Shown here in pieces: positions 49,301 through 61,300 of a DNA stretch of 64,000 nt. Every line of letters starts with the position of its first letter. Within the stretch, counting starts at the first letter, position 1. Below the pieces are notes generated by a model that worked only from the letters and a program-made list of their open reading frames with translations, did no database searches and was not told where the DNA came from. Made by a program: the position numbers and the translations under genes. The DNA is from Megalobrama amblycephala (lineage: Eukaryota > Chordata > Actinopteri > Cypriniformes > Xenocyprididae), in NCBI RefSeq assembly GCF_018812025.1, contig NC_063054.1:8388582-8452581 (forward strand). Reading direction: 5' to 3'.

Positions 49301-52300
49301 GTTCTGGTCATCCCAAACGTCTTCCATTTAAGGATTATGGAGGCCACTGCACTCTTAGGAACCTTAAGTGCAGCAGAATTTTTTTTGTAACCTTGGCCAG
49401 ATCTGTGCCTTGCCACAATTCTGTCTCTGAGCTCTTCAGGCAGTTCCTTTGATCTCATGATTCTCATTTGCTCTGACATGCACTGTGAGCTGTAAGGTCT
49501 TATATAGACAGGTGTGTGGCTTTCCTAATCAAGTCCAATCAGTATAATCAAACACAGCTGGACTGAAATGAAGGTGTAGAACCATCTCAAGGATGATCAG
49601 AAGAAATGGACAGCACCTGAGTTAAATATATGAGTGTCACAGCAAAGGGTCTGAATACTTAGGACTAGGGGTGTGACGAGATCTCGTGGCACGAGATCTC
49701 GCGAGACTAAACTGTGACGAGATTTCTCGTCGAGGCGAAAAGTAGTCTCGTGATGTTGCCATGACAGAGTGTTAGGATGATTAGGAAAGAATATGCCACC
49801 GCTACGTTTACATTATGCCTCCACTGTCGTTTTGCTTTGTATTTAAATAAAAAAAAACATTTAATTCAGTTGGATAACGGTCGCCGCCGCTCCATATTTA
49901 CAGAGTACGCGCAACCGTTTAAAAGTGAAAGTAAACGCGCGTGCGCATTCAAACGTGATTTCAATACCCCGCATTTTGAAAGCGGCTCACTGATGAATAC
50001 AGATATCTCTCAGTATGAAAGCTATTTTAGGCTGGGCAGTGTAGTTGTAACCATCTCTCAGCTCTGTATCAAATAAAATTTGGTCTTATTTGATCTTTGA
50101 ATATTGAGAGAGTGCGATTATGGTTGCACTTATTGTAAAGTGTTACCATAAAAATGAATAACAGTTGTATTTACTAGTACAAACAATAAGGTTTCATTTG
50201 TTAACATTAGTTAATGCACTGTGAACTATCATGAACTAACAATGAATGACTATTTTTATCAACAAAGATTAATAAATACTGTAGCAAATATATTGCTTGT
50301 TGTTAGTTGATGTTGGTTAATACATTAATGTTAATAAATGAGACCTTATTGTAAAGTGTTACCATTTTTATTTATACTGTTTTTATTTCTGTGATCAGAT
50401 TGTGGAGAGGAGTTCAGTTAGGAGGTCAAAAGCTGTAGAAGCTCATAATTCATGTACAGTAAGATCTGAAGAGAAGCCAGTCAGTTGAGTTAGTGGCAAA
50501 ACCTTTTACATTACTTGAGTATTGTTGTCTTTTACTGCATATGATAATTCAGTCTCAGAAAGTAGAACTGAAATGACATTCATTACAAAATGATTAGTTA
50601 AAACATTTCAAATACACCTGCAGAATATTTTTTCTAGTCATGTATTTCGCCATCTTGTCTCGTCTCATGAACTCAATCTCGAGTCTCGTCTCGTCTCGTG
50701 AGATACTGGTCTCATCACACCCCTACTTAGGACCATGTGACATTTCAGTTTTTCTTTTTTTTAATTTTCTAAAAAAAGGCAACAATTCTGTGTTTTTCTG
50801 TCAATATGGGGTGCTGTGTGTACATTAATGAGGGAAAAAAATGAACTTAAATGATTTTAGCAAATGGCTGCAATATAACAAAGAGTGAAAAATTTAAGTG
50901 GGTCTGAATACTTTCCGTACCAACTGTATATGAAAACATCCCACATTTTTTGTTGTTTTGTTTACAACTTTGATTTGTTTTATTTATTTTTATTTTTTTG
51001 TAATACTCTAGTAATAATAATTTTATACATTAAATAAACATCAAATTTAAAGAGAAAAAAGTATATAAATTATGTTTTTCTTGAGTTACATTTTTAAGGA
51101 ATGTTGCATAATTTTGTGATTGTTTGTTTTTAAGGTAATTTTGAAGGTAGTTTTACATAAAATAGTTTTAAATTAATATCAATTCAGCAGATTGTCAAAA
51201 TGGACATTGTTGATTTTAAATTGTATGATTTTATTTGTTAGTCAAAAAGGTCAAGACCTAAAGTAGAACAAGCCAAAATCATATTCATGTATCATATTAT
51301 TGATATTAAGTGCCATATATTTTCAGTGTTTTGTCTGACACCTTATCAGCAGTACAGTATGGCATTGAGTAAATTTACTTCTGTCCCTCACAGCCTCATT
51401 TTCATTCAACCTATATCTCATGCCTTCCGCTTCACTGCTTTACTAGCTTTGTTTCTAGCTTGGTACACTTTGTAGAAACTGCTCTGAAGCATAAAGCAGA
51501 AATTCCCAGAAGTAGGATCTGCCTTATACTGCCGTGCAGTTTCTACATGTGATATTCTTCTGGTTTCTGTTGAGTAAGAAAACTCGATCTTTAACTCTTT
51601 CCTGCAGTTTTATCCACAAAACAAACACGGTGGAGTTTAAAAGCGCAACATTTCCCAACGCCGGATCCAGACATCTGCTGGACGACAGCGTGCTGGAAAG
51701 TCACACACCCACACGAGGGCAGGCGGAGAGCTCAACGCTGTCTAGCGGCATTTCACTGGGTATAACTCACAAACATACACAGAAAGCTATTGAATCATGG
51801 GCAATGCTTCTTTTTTATCAATATATGTCATGATCTTGTCATTTCAGGAAGCAGTGAAGGCTCGGAGCTCAGTGAGGAGATGTCTTGGCCTGCCTTTGAG
51901 AGGTGAGTCCTCTAAAACATGCAAGCAGTCAAAGAAAATTACATGTGCACATACATGACCACATGCGTGGGTATATGTGGACACAGCATGTCTTCATGGA
52001 ACATGCTGGAATCCCCTCAGTCTCTTCCAAGCCCTTTTGCACATGGAATGTTTCTTCATCATCATCATTATCATCATAAACTTAACACAATCACTTTTAA
52101 AGTTGTTGCTTATTGGTTTATTATTTGGAATGAATTAACAGTCTTGAGTGTGACATAAACCTGCTTTAAGACTTATAGTTTCCCATATTTGAACAGCATG
52201 TGAATATAAAAGACCTTTGCATTATAAAATGTGCTTTGTGGCACAAGAGTGTGTTCTGCATCCCTCAGCTGCCTGTGCTTTCCTTCAACCCCAAATGATC

Positions 52301-55300
52301 ATCATATTCCCTCATTAGAGCTCTACCTCTATTGTAGCTAATGAGAGAAATTTCCTGTAACAGGAACAGAGTATGAGAGAGTCATTTGTGACGGTCGCTA
52401 CCTGCCATTATGCATCAGGTGTACACAGAGATCCTAGCTGTACCCTAAATGCATGTCGAAGACCCCTTTGTCTCCTTCTATGTTCTAAAAAAGACAGTCT
52501 GGTTTTATATTAGCAAATAGGAAGTTAAAGGATTAGTCCACTTTTAAATACACTTTTCCTGATAAATTTACTCACCCCCATGTCATCCAAGATGTTCATG
52601 TCTTTCTCTCTTTAGTCGAAAAGAAATTAAGGTTTTTGAGGAAAACATTCCATTCCAGAAGCCCTTGAAGCTGCACTGAAACGGTAATTTTGACCTTCAA
52701 TCTGTTGGTAGCCATTGAAATCCACTGTAAGGAGAAAAATCCTGGAATGTTTTCCTCAAAAACCTTCATTTCTTTTCGACTGACGAAAGAAAGACATAAA
52801 CATCTTGGATGACATGGGGGTGAGTAAATTTATCAGGAAAAGTGTATTTAAAAGTGGACTAATACTTTAATTACATTAACACGTTCTCTGCATTATGAAA
52901 ACTGGTCAAACGAGAAACTTCTCACAAAAAATTAAAACAGTGAAATTCCAAGTAGTAATTCCACATTACTTTCATGTTTTTCTATTCAAACAACAGCAAA
53001 TTCAGCAACCATAATCGCAAACAACATATGTGAGATTCATGTTTAGATTTATTACAGTTCATCACTGATCGTAGATTTAGTCGCAGCAAACATCACAAGC
53101 GGGTCGTGACGAAAGACAGATTGACTGAATGACATTTTCATTTAAGCAGAATATCTCATTGGAGATCGCTGAATTCCAGCTTACTTTGTCGGTGTTGCCA
53201 GGTTTTCACAACAAATCCTGCCCAATCGCGTTTCAGGGGGTTCCCCCGGTAAAATTCCGGGCGGTAAAATTCACATTTTTGGCAGGGTTTGCCTGGTAAA
53301 ATCCACATTCCAGGGGCTAAATATCATATTTGGGGTCGCGGACTTGGCAACACTGATCGGCAGCGCTTCCGCAGTGTAGAGAGAGCGTGTTTATGTGGTT
53401 GCCAGATTGCAAAGAATAAAGGATCAGTTCCCCCAAAAATGAAAATTCAGTCATTAACTACTCATCTCATGTCGTTCCACACCCGTAAAAGCTTCGTTCA
53501 TCTTCGGAGCACAAATTAAGATATTTTTGAAGAACAAAGGTCTAACGGATGTGGAACAACATGAGGGTGAGTAATTAATGAAAGAATTCTCATTTTTGGG
53601 TGAAGTAACCCTTTAAGTAAAACACTGGGTAGAAAATTAACAGAAAAGCTCTGATTAGGGGATTCAAATTCTTGACATCTGGCAACCGCAAGCATGAACA
53701 CTTATAGAGGTCTGTACAACAATGTGTAGATTTTTTTTTCCTCGACAAAAATAAAGAGATTTTATTTTTTATTTACATATTAGTCTTGTCTTTTTTTTTG
53801 TCAACGCTATTTCATGTTGATATAGTCACAGTTATCGTTTAATGACCTTGGTGTTGTCTAGTCATCGCCTCGTCTTGGTCATGGAAATAAAGCTCGTTGA
53901 CGAACATTTCATCATAGTTTTTGTTAACGGTTATTTCTAGGTATCACATTGGTTATTGAAAAACCCATATCGGTTGACCACTAATGCAAATCTGCAAAAC
54001 AGTTTGCCTAGACATGTTAGCCAGAATCTTTAGACCATAGAAGGAGACTCAGAAGAGTCCAGGCTACAGAGCTCTAGCACAGCCTGTACTGTGTGTTGTG
54101 TGTGAGGGCCGTGACTGACCACTGCCCCGCTATGACTGACACTCTACAGGACTCGATTCTACCACTCTCTGGGCCCAGTCAGCAGAGTGGGCCGCATCTC
54201 CTGCAGAGGAGCGCTCAGGCCCAGCAGGTAACTCAACAACCCTCCGACCCCCACCTGGGTTCTCTCTCTATCTGACTTACCCTGAAAACCTGAGGAAACT
54301 ATCACTGTCACAGTGTTTAGTGTGTGTGTTCTTGCTGTGGAATCAGGTGATGGGCTTTTTCTAAATCACGCGTGTGATGTTGACTCTACGCAGTCGTGGC
54401 TTATTGCTGCTAATCAAAACCCGCAAAAGCCACTGAAGCATCTCTTCTGATTGCTCCTGCTTTCTGTTCTCCAAACACACACATGCCTCTTCTCACCTTT
54501 GCTTCAATAGCGGCGCTTGCTGCAATGTTATAAAGAAGTGAATCATCGGGAAAAAATAGTCCTTTGTACATCCTGGTATTAAGTGTTTTCAGTGATCCGT
54601 TCACAAGTGGTCAGCAAGACCCATTACCATTTAAAGGTTGGTCTTAAAGGGTTAACTCCCCCAAAAAATAAAATTATCCCATTATTTACTCACCCTCAAA
54701 CCATCCTTGCTGTAAATGACTTTCTTTCAGCTAAATACAATTCGAGTTGTATTAAAAAAAAATCACAGCTCTTCCGAGCTTTATAATGGTAGCGAATGGG
54801 GCGTGAGATTTTGAAGCGCAGAAAAGCACATCCATCCATCATAAAAGTAATCCATACGGCTCCAGGGGCTTTTTGAAAGAAAAAATATCCATATTTACAT
54901 CTTTATAAACTGTAATCACTAACTTCCAGTAACGTCCATCCGCGAGTTCACGGGAGAGTCGAGTTCTGGTGGAATTTGACCTCTGACCTGATGTAGGATG
55001 TATGGTAAAGGCGTAGAGTAAGCTCAGGTGAGATTTGACCAACGCGGAAGCGCAGAGAATAGAGCATAACAAATTGCTGGTCACAAGTTAGAAGTCTAAA
55101 ATGAGAAGTTTTCCAGAAAAATGTTGTAGGATTTTGATATAAGAGGAGAGGTGCTACGACATACGTCAGGTCAGAGGTCACCCTTCAGCCAGAACTTGTC
55201 TCTCTCGGTATTGTTTAACAGTCATGTCTAATGTGTTATTAGATAGAACTGTTATACAAAGAAAGTAAACAGTATATGAAGACGTATTAGCATTTGCCAT

Positions 55301-58300
55301 GTGGTTGATGCCCAATGTCGCACACTGAGCAGAAATACTTAATTATGTTTCGCTTGGTCCCCTCAAAGTCGTATTGCATTTTCTCCTTAGCCTAAAGGTT
55401 GAGAAGTCCATCTATCACTGTTTTCCGTATTCGTAGAGTTAGTTCATGGAGTAAATATATAGGCTATTATCTGTGTGTGTACATGGCTGTTTTTAAAAAG
55501 GCACCGGCTATTTGCACTAAGTGCAAATAGTGATAGATGCTATTTACACTAAGTGAAAATAGTGATTAGATTCTATTTACACCATGTAAAAGTATCAGTT
55601 CTTTGCAGTTAGAGTAAATAGTAATTAGATGCTATCTAAACTTTATATTGGCAGATACTATTTGCACCTCATTATTTTTGGACATTAACAGGATGCAATA
55701 ATATCATAGTGTAAATTACTATATTTATTAAAATGATTAAATGGATGCTGCCTTATTAAGAGAATGAAAACCCTCCCTACACCTTCCCCTAACACTTTTA
55801 ATATCATTAAACACTCGTTCACAGTTTATTTCCACTTTTAGAACATTATTTTTATTCTTATTGAAAATAAATGTGAGCTCGGCAAAAGGCGGATTCGAAC
55901 CCGCGTCATTCGCGTTAAAAGCCTGGACTGCGAGCCTTACCCGCTGCTGCTGCACCACTGAAGACGGTGAACTCCATGTGTCTTTTTTTAAAACTCGAGT
56001 GCCCCAACTAGACAATGGTGGGTGGAGCTAGTGTAAATAGCGTTTGCAAACAAGGGACAATATTTGCACTTAGTGTAAATAGACACTCCGTTTTAAAAAT
56101 GGTGGGTGCTGGTGTTCCTGATGTGTGTAAATAGAACAGTTAAAAAAAACTGAATAGTGCAGTAGAGTGACTTCTTGATATTCAACAAATAAATAGAATA
56201 AATAACTATCACTTCATATGCAGACCTTCAAATTATGTAAATAATAATGGGAACACTGCTTACAGCAGATAATTTGAAGTCAGACAGCAATTTTCTTGTT
56301 TGTGGTTAATTTGTTACACAAACAGTGCTTTGATGGCCACATCTGTGCTTTAAAAAGGGTGAATTTAATTTCGAGACTCAACTTCTCAGACAGGAGTTTA
56401 CCATGCTGAGAGTACTGCACGCTAAAGCACAGCACGCTTAATACATTATGTTTAAAGCACTGCTGTGAAAAAGCAATTTAAAAAAAACTTAGATAAACTA
56501 ATTCAGTAATGAAGCACATATGTTACTCATGGTTAACAGATGACCACTGACTTTTGCATATCAGCACATATTCAGTATTATTAGGGATGGCCAATAAAAA
56601 CAGAGGTCATCTACATATAGAAATCTTAAAGGTGCAGTAGCCAAAACAGCCTGTTTAATGTACAAACCCAATTCCAAAATATAGCTGCAAGCAGCAATTC
56701 GGGGCCAAGCCCCAGTAGGGGCAGTAGCGCAATACGGAGCAGGAAGAGCAAAAACAGCAGAAATTGAATGTACATGCAAAACATCTGGTTCAGAAGGACA
56801 GGTGGAAATGAAATGAAAATCAATAGAAGTTCAGAGAACGAACACGGAATGAACTAAAATACTTGTATCTCATTGAAGAGGAATAAAGATTAGCACAATC
56901 CTTATTTGGATAAAAAAGGTATCAAAATGACTCATTACACACAATTGTATAAAGGAACCCCACACGAGATTCGAATCCACGACCTCCGGGTCCAAGGTCC
57001 ATTTCTCATCTCATTGCACCACTGTGCAAGTGAATGTTTCCACACCTGCCGAAGTTTATTAGTTCATGTGAAAATGAACTCAAAATGAAGAATTCTTATA
57101 AAGCTGCACTTTAGATCATTCTGCAGCTCATCATGCTGTAGTGCAATACAGAGCAGGAAGAGGAAAAACAGCAGAAAATGAACAAACATGAAACAGCTGG
57201 TTCAGAATTACGGGCAAGAATGAACTCAGAATGTACATAAGCTTAGATGAAAATGAACACAGCATGAAACAAAAAGCATTTATTTCTAATCCAAGAGGCA
57301 GTAAAGGAATCAAAACACACTATTTTATAAAACCGCTCCACCTGGGATTCGAACCCACTAACTTCGGATACAGGGCTCTTCAGATAACTGGCTTTACACA
57401 TTGAGCTACTTGAGGATGCACATTCAACAGACTGTGGAAGAAACCTTTTAGTCTAACAAAGAATTCACAAAAAAAGCATTACTTAGCATGCTAACCATAT
57501 TAGCATGCTAAGCTAACTTAATGCTAATGAAGCTCATGGTTAACTTGATAACTGAAGAGCCACATTAAAGAGAATGACAACTGGTTAGCATGCTAAGCAA
57601 TTAGCATGCTAAGCTAACTAGCATAAGACAACAAACACAAGCAAGGTCACATTCAGAGATGAATATCTTGGGAATGGTAGCGAATATCAAAAATCCATTC
57701 AGTCATTTCTGTGCGGCTCGGTCCAAAGATCACCTGAGCTGATTTTGGACAAAATTGGACAAAAATTGTAGGAGGAGTAGCGAAAAAACTGTTTTCCATT
57801 TATTTCAATATGTACATTTAAGGAAAATGACAAATGACACATCGTCGGAATCGGCATAAGCCAGGGAATAAAATGACATAAAGCATACACATTTTGGAAA
57901 GTGTTTTCAAAAGTTATAAGTGGTTTTGCAATAATCATTACATCTGTGGAACAGTAGGTGGCGCTGTGTTGAAACTTCTCAGGTACCTTCAGGACCTTCT
58001 AAAGGTCATACATACCAATTTGTGTGAAGATATGTCAAATTGTTTAAAAGTTATTGCAATTTATGACAAAATTCAAAATGGCGGACACGTGGTTCATCCG
58101 ATGTTGACGAATTCGATATCCTCAGATTCGGCATGGCACAGGGAATCCATAGACACCAAGATCTTGATTTTCTAATAAAGTGTTCAAAAGTTATTGGCCA
58201 AAATAGCCATTTTTCAGATCTCATGACCTGTAGGTGGCGCTGTTCCCAAATTTGGCATGGAACCTCAGATCATGGTCTTGATCAAGTGTACCAATTTTAG

Positions 58301-61300
58301 TTTTGATTGCTCAAAGTTTGGCCGAGATACAGCCTCTATAGCAATTTTGGGTCAACCTCGTTAACTTCGTGACATCATAACTTTTGAACAAAGATGAATA
58401 AAAAAAATCTGTTCAGTCATTTCTGTGCGGCTCAGACCAAAGATCACCTGATCAAAGTTTGGACAAAATTGGACAAATTTTGAAGGAGGAGTAGCGAAAA
58501 AACGGAATACTGTACTTTTCAAAATGGCCGCTACTGTAATGGGCGGAGACTTAATGTAAGAATTTGAATAGAATCAGCATGAAGAGACGAATCAGATGTA
58601 CTAAATTGTATTTTTCTAGAGCAAATGGTTCAAAAGTTATAAACTTTAGAATGTTGAATATTTGAACTGGTGGTGGCGCTATAGAGTTGGTCCTAGAGAC
58701 TCCAAAATTGGTCAGATTTCTAGACATGACCATCACTACAAGTGTGCCAAATTTCATCATTTTCTCATGTTCCGTTGATAGGGCTGCCATAGACTCCCAT
58801 TCGGGAGGAAGAATAATAATAATAAAAGGGAAAACGTACAATTACAATAGGGGCTACAGCCCCTTCGGGGCTTGGCCCCTAAAAAGTTGGGACACTGTAC
58901 AAATTGTGAATAAAAAAGGAATGTAATAATTTACAAATCTCATAAACTTATATTTTATTCACAATAGAATATAGATAACATATCAGATGTTGAAAGTGAG
59001 ACATTTTGAAATGTTATGCCAAATATTGGCTCATTTTGGATTTCATGAGAGCTACACATTCCAAAAAAGTTGGGACAGGTTGCAATAAGAGGCCAGAAAA
59101 GTTAAATTTACATATAAGGAACAGCTGGAGGACCAATTTGCAACTTATTAGGTCAATTGGCAGCATGATTGGGTATAAAAAGAGCCTCTCAGAGTGGCAG
59201 TGTCTCTCAAAAGTCAAGATGGGCCGGCTAAAACTCTCTAGATCAAAAAAAGAAGCCATATCTAAACATGATCCAGAAGCGCAGGCGTTTTCTCTGGGCC
59301 AAGGCTCATTTAAAATGGACAGTGGCAAAGTGGAAAACTGTTCTGTGGTCAGACGAATCAAAATTTGAAGTTCTTTTTGGAAAACTGGGACGCCATGTCA
59401 TCCGGACTAAAGAGGACAAGGACAACCCAAGTTGTTATCAGCGCTCAGTTCAGAAGCCTGCATCTCTGATGGTATGGGGTTGCATGAGTGTGTGTGGCAT
59501 GGGCAGCTTACACATCTGGAAAGGCACCATCAATGCTGAAAGGTATATCCAAGTTCTAGAACAACATATGCTCCCATCCAGATGTCGTCTCTTTCAGGGA
59601 AGACCTTGCATTTTCCAACATGACAATGCCAGACCACATACTGCATCAATTACAACATCATGGCTGCGTAGAAGGAGGATCTGGGTACTGAAATGGCCAG
59701 CCTGCAGTCCAGATCTTTCACCCATAGAAAACATTTGGCACATCATAAAGAGGAAGATGTGACAAAGAAGACCTAAGACAGTTGAGCAACTAGAAGCCTG
59801 TATTAGACAAGAATGGGACAATATTCCTATTCCTAAACTTGAGCAACTTGTCTCCTCAGTCCCCAGACGTTATAAAAAGAAGAGGGGATGCCACACAGTG
59901 GTAAACATGGCCTTGTCCCAACTTTTTGAGATGTGTTGATGCCATGAAATTTTAAATCAACTTATTTTTCCCTTAAAATGATACATTTTCTCAGTTTAAC
60001 CATTTGATATGTCATCTATGTTGTATTCTGAATAAAATATTGAAATTTGAAACTTCCACATCATTGCATTCTGTTTTTATTCACAATTTGTACAGTGTCC
60101 CAACTTTTTTGTAATCGGGTTTGTATAGGCATTAGAGAACAGGTAGAAAATGGGCATAAAAACCTTCATCAAGTGAACAAAAGTGTATTTGAGCAGTATG
60201 ACAGTATACAGTAGTGTTAATGTTATACATTTGGCCTATGTCTGTCTCTCATAATAAATAAAACTAAACCAAAGCCAACTCATTGAGGCAGAGGCAGTGA
60301 AACAATCTTAAAAGTTGTAAGGCTTTTTTTTAATGTTTAGATTTAGAAGTTAATGATAAAGGAATGTTTTGTGGCTCTTAAATGTCTGTAGACACGACAT
60401 TTGTTGGCAGTAGAGTTGCTTTGTTTCTGTACTTGTAAAAAAGTGATTGCTTTTGGCAGTATGTAGTAGCAGAGAATAAATAAGACAAGAAAAAAAGTAG
60501 CAACAGGAGTAAACAAACAGTTCACCGAAGAAATTAAATGTCATAATTTAATCACCCTCATTCCTAACCTGTCAATTTCCTTAGTTGCAAAAAAGAAGAG
60601 AAAGGATTCTGAAGACTGTGCTGGTTCTTATTTTATGCAATTATATCGATTTGAAGACTAGAGATTAAAGCTTCAGAAAGCACCAAAAAAAAAAAAAAAT
60701 GAAGTCACATAATAGCTTTGTGTGAGGAACAAATCAAAATTAAAGTTGATTTTCAATGAGAAACTTGACTTGTGTCCTAGTTCTGCTTGGCAGGTTCATG
60801 AATGAATCACCCTTTTGAATCAGATCTTTTTGTTGAATTAGTTGATCCAGTTCACAAAACCAGTCTAAATGATTTGTTCACAAATCAAAGTTCTGGAACT
60901 GAAATCAATGACATAATTGCATGTTTTGAACTACATGTGGTTGAATAAACGATGACAGAATTTATTTTTGGGTGAACTATCCCTTTAAAACAGATAACAG
61001 TCAATATTACCTTTTCAGTTTTTTCACAGTTCACTCATTTTCTCTCTCTTTCCCTTGAACACTCACTTTCTTCTCACATCATGACTTTCACATCGTGGCT
61101 TTTTATCACTTGTGTGATTTTATAATTTTGTGTGTATTTTTAAAAAGTCTGTTACATGTCCCTGTGTGTCAATTAAACGTGTGTGTGTGTCTATAGCTCT
61201 GCTGAGTCAGAGGAGCTGGCGGTGCATCTTTACCCAGGAGCCGTCACAGTTCAGGGCGTCTTACGCAGAAAAACAGTCCTCAAGGAGGGCAAGAAACCCA

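Larger units (their letters stand above)
48241..50926 (-). mobile_element. Tc1-like element split by a hAT element
   Basis: Ends CAGTGGGTACGGAAAGTATT and CAGTTGGTACGGAAAGTATT (complement), each next to TA. The terminal repeats are about 200 bp and each has outer and inner copies of AAGTATTCAGACCC, an IR/DR layout like Tdr1 or Sleeping Beauty relatives. Removing the 1060-bp insert and one 8-bp repeat leaves about 1.62 kb, the normal size of such elements. Confidence 0.92.
51903..54149 (+). other. ralgps2: ralgps2 intron I-J
   Basis: 2.25-kb intron with a palindromic MITE (52525-52870), a GTGTTGCCA-framed repeat (53193-53358), a short MITE (53417-53616) and T-runs near 53728 and 53793. No supported gene. 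Confidence 0.6.
56680..58882. mobile_element. Modular repeat element, Helitron-like 3' end
   Basis: It begins ATAGCTGCAAGCAGCAATTC and GGGGCCAAGCCCC and ends with the hairpin AGCCCCTTCGGGGCT a few bases before TTGGCCCCTAA. Short hairpin plus CTAA recalls a Helitron 3' terminus, but the 5' end lacks TC and the A-run target is ambiguous. Inside are a tandem duplication with tRNA-like segments (56700-57430), TTAGCATGCTAA palindromes (57480-57615) and a second duplicated segment (57705-57795, 58420-58505). No protein frame. Confidence 0.55.
56663..60123 (+). mobile_element. Tc1-like element with a modular element in its TIR
   Basis: Left CAAACCCAATTCCAAAA, interrupted at about 56680-58882, resuming AAGTTGGGACACTGTACAAA; right complement of CAAACCCGATTACAAAAAAG. 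TA lies at both outer ends (56661-56662, 60124-60125). Without the insert it is about 1.26 kb. The transposase start is deleted. Confidence 0.88.

Noticed and set aside
57480..57615. CRISPR-like or operator array from repeated TTAGCATGCTAA
   Set aside because: Spacing is irregular, there are no unique spacers of fixed length, and it lies inside a eukaryotic repeat element.
59014..59361. 115-codon - strand frame opposite the Tc1 pseudogene
   Set aside because: It is antisense to the transposase and its terminal region.
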